The notes beneath the pieces were generated by a model. It saw only the letters and a program-made list of their open reading frames with translations, had not been told where the DNA came from and did not search any database. 22,033 bases of DNA from Candidatus Schekmanbacteria bacterium (GTDB lineage: Bacteria > CSSED10-310 > JACPHN01): contig JACPHN010000112.1 of the NCBI GenBank assembly GCA_016188575.1, positions 115,566 to 137,598 on the forward strand. The letters run 5' to 3'. Positions 21,930-22,033 of the stretch are shown here, piece by piece; position 1 is the first letter of the stretch; each line of letters begins with the position of its first letter. Both the position numbers and the translations under genes were made by a program.

Positions 21930-21936
21930 CTTCGGG

Positions 21937-22033
21937 ATGCGAAAGGTTGGGGGGGGGGTACGGCCGGATCGTCGCCGTAGCAGTGGCGGCGTGCTGCTGT
22001 GCGCTGCTCGCACTGGCGGCCACCGGCGCGGCG
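21937..22033 (+). CDS. Secreted protein N-terminus, out of frame at a 10-G tract (partial)
   Basis: Begins ATG CGA AAG GTT followed by ten G (21949-21958), then TACGGCCGG. Read straight through, the frame is open to the window edge but gives an Arg/Gly-rich sequence (VRPDRRRSSGGVL). With nine G (or twelve), the same ATG gives MRKVGGGYGR followed by IVAVAVAACCCALLALAATG, a textbook signal peptide with possible lipobox-like cysteines. So the real product is probably an exported protein whose frame depends on tract length. The mature protein lies outside the window, so its function is unknown. Alternatives: an assembly or sequencing homopolymer error, or a decayed gene. Promoter and strong ribosome binding site lie just upstream. 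Confidence 0.6.
   Translation, partial: MRKVGGGVRPDRRRSSGGVLLCAARTGGHRRG

Larger units (their letters stand above)
21614..21936. other. Gene-free stretch between IS element and the right-edge gene
   Basis: 323 bp in which no credible coding frame is seen; the long minus-strand frame through it has coding-unlike composition and opposes a strong plus-strand start. It holds a 7-bp stem (CGCGGTG 21665-21671 / CACCGCG 21686-21692, 14-base loop) and the promoter described at 21854-21882. Confidence 0.5.

Noticed and set aside
21679-22023. 114-codon minus-strand frame at the right edge
   Set aside because: Opposes the strong AAGGAGGT-ATG start and promoter on the plus strand, and is low-complexity Ala/Thr at its N-terminus.

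Overview
This is a gene-dense, GC-rich window from what looks like a Gram-negative environmental bacterium. Support for that comes from signal peptides, a periplasmic DsbA-type protein, chemotaxis and c-di-GMP signalling modules, and a YebC-RuvC pair. The style (single-Cache sensors, an MCP whose tip reads NADIIAAQAG, HD-GYP, VTC/DUF4956/CotH) suggests a Desulfobacterota, Myxococcota or Binatota-like lineage, but nothing here fixes the taxon. No rRNA, tRNA or CRISPR array was seen.

Almost everything from 1 to 18504 is on the minus strand. In transcription order (right to left): yebC, ruvC and a small membrane protein (18504-16731); a GT87-like polytopic glycosyltransferase (16519-15191); a cytosolic HEGLH metallopeptidase-like protein with its own promoter (15045-13762); a secreted Cache-like sensor followed by a methyl-accepting chemotaxis protein (13515-10790); a tightly coupled VTC-domain / DUF4956 / CotH cassette (10657-6197); an AT-rich membrane sensor stub with a four-Cys tail (6070-5489); a small coiled-coil protein (5252-4872); a DsbA-fold thiol oxidoreductase flanked by two SurA-like segments, with a small hypothetical gene (4714-3245); and 6-phosphofructokinase, a soluble histidine kinase and a membrane Cache sensor cut by the left edge (3102-1).

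To the right of yebC, a divergent GAF-GAF-HD-GYP gene runs on the plus strand from a near-consensus sigma-70 promoter. An inactivated IS5-family element sits 23 bp behind it. The last 100 bases start a secreted protein with a very strong ribosome binding site. Its signal peptide is out of frame because of a 10-G run, which is either a phase-variable tract or a homopolymer error.

The window is rich in sensing (two Cache sensors, a kinase, an MCP, an HD-GYP protein and a membrane sensor stub). It also carries one recognisable but poorly understood cassette, VTC-DUF4956-CotH, which may couple a phosphate-polymer enzyme to a secreted kinase-like protein. Many true starts are internal to the longest open frames. 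They were chosen from Shine-Dalgarno sequences, signal peptides and stop/start overlaps.
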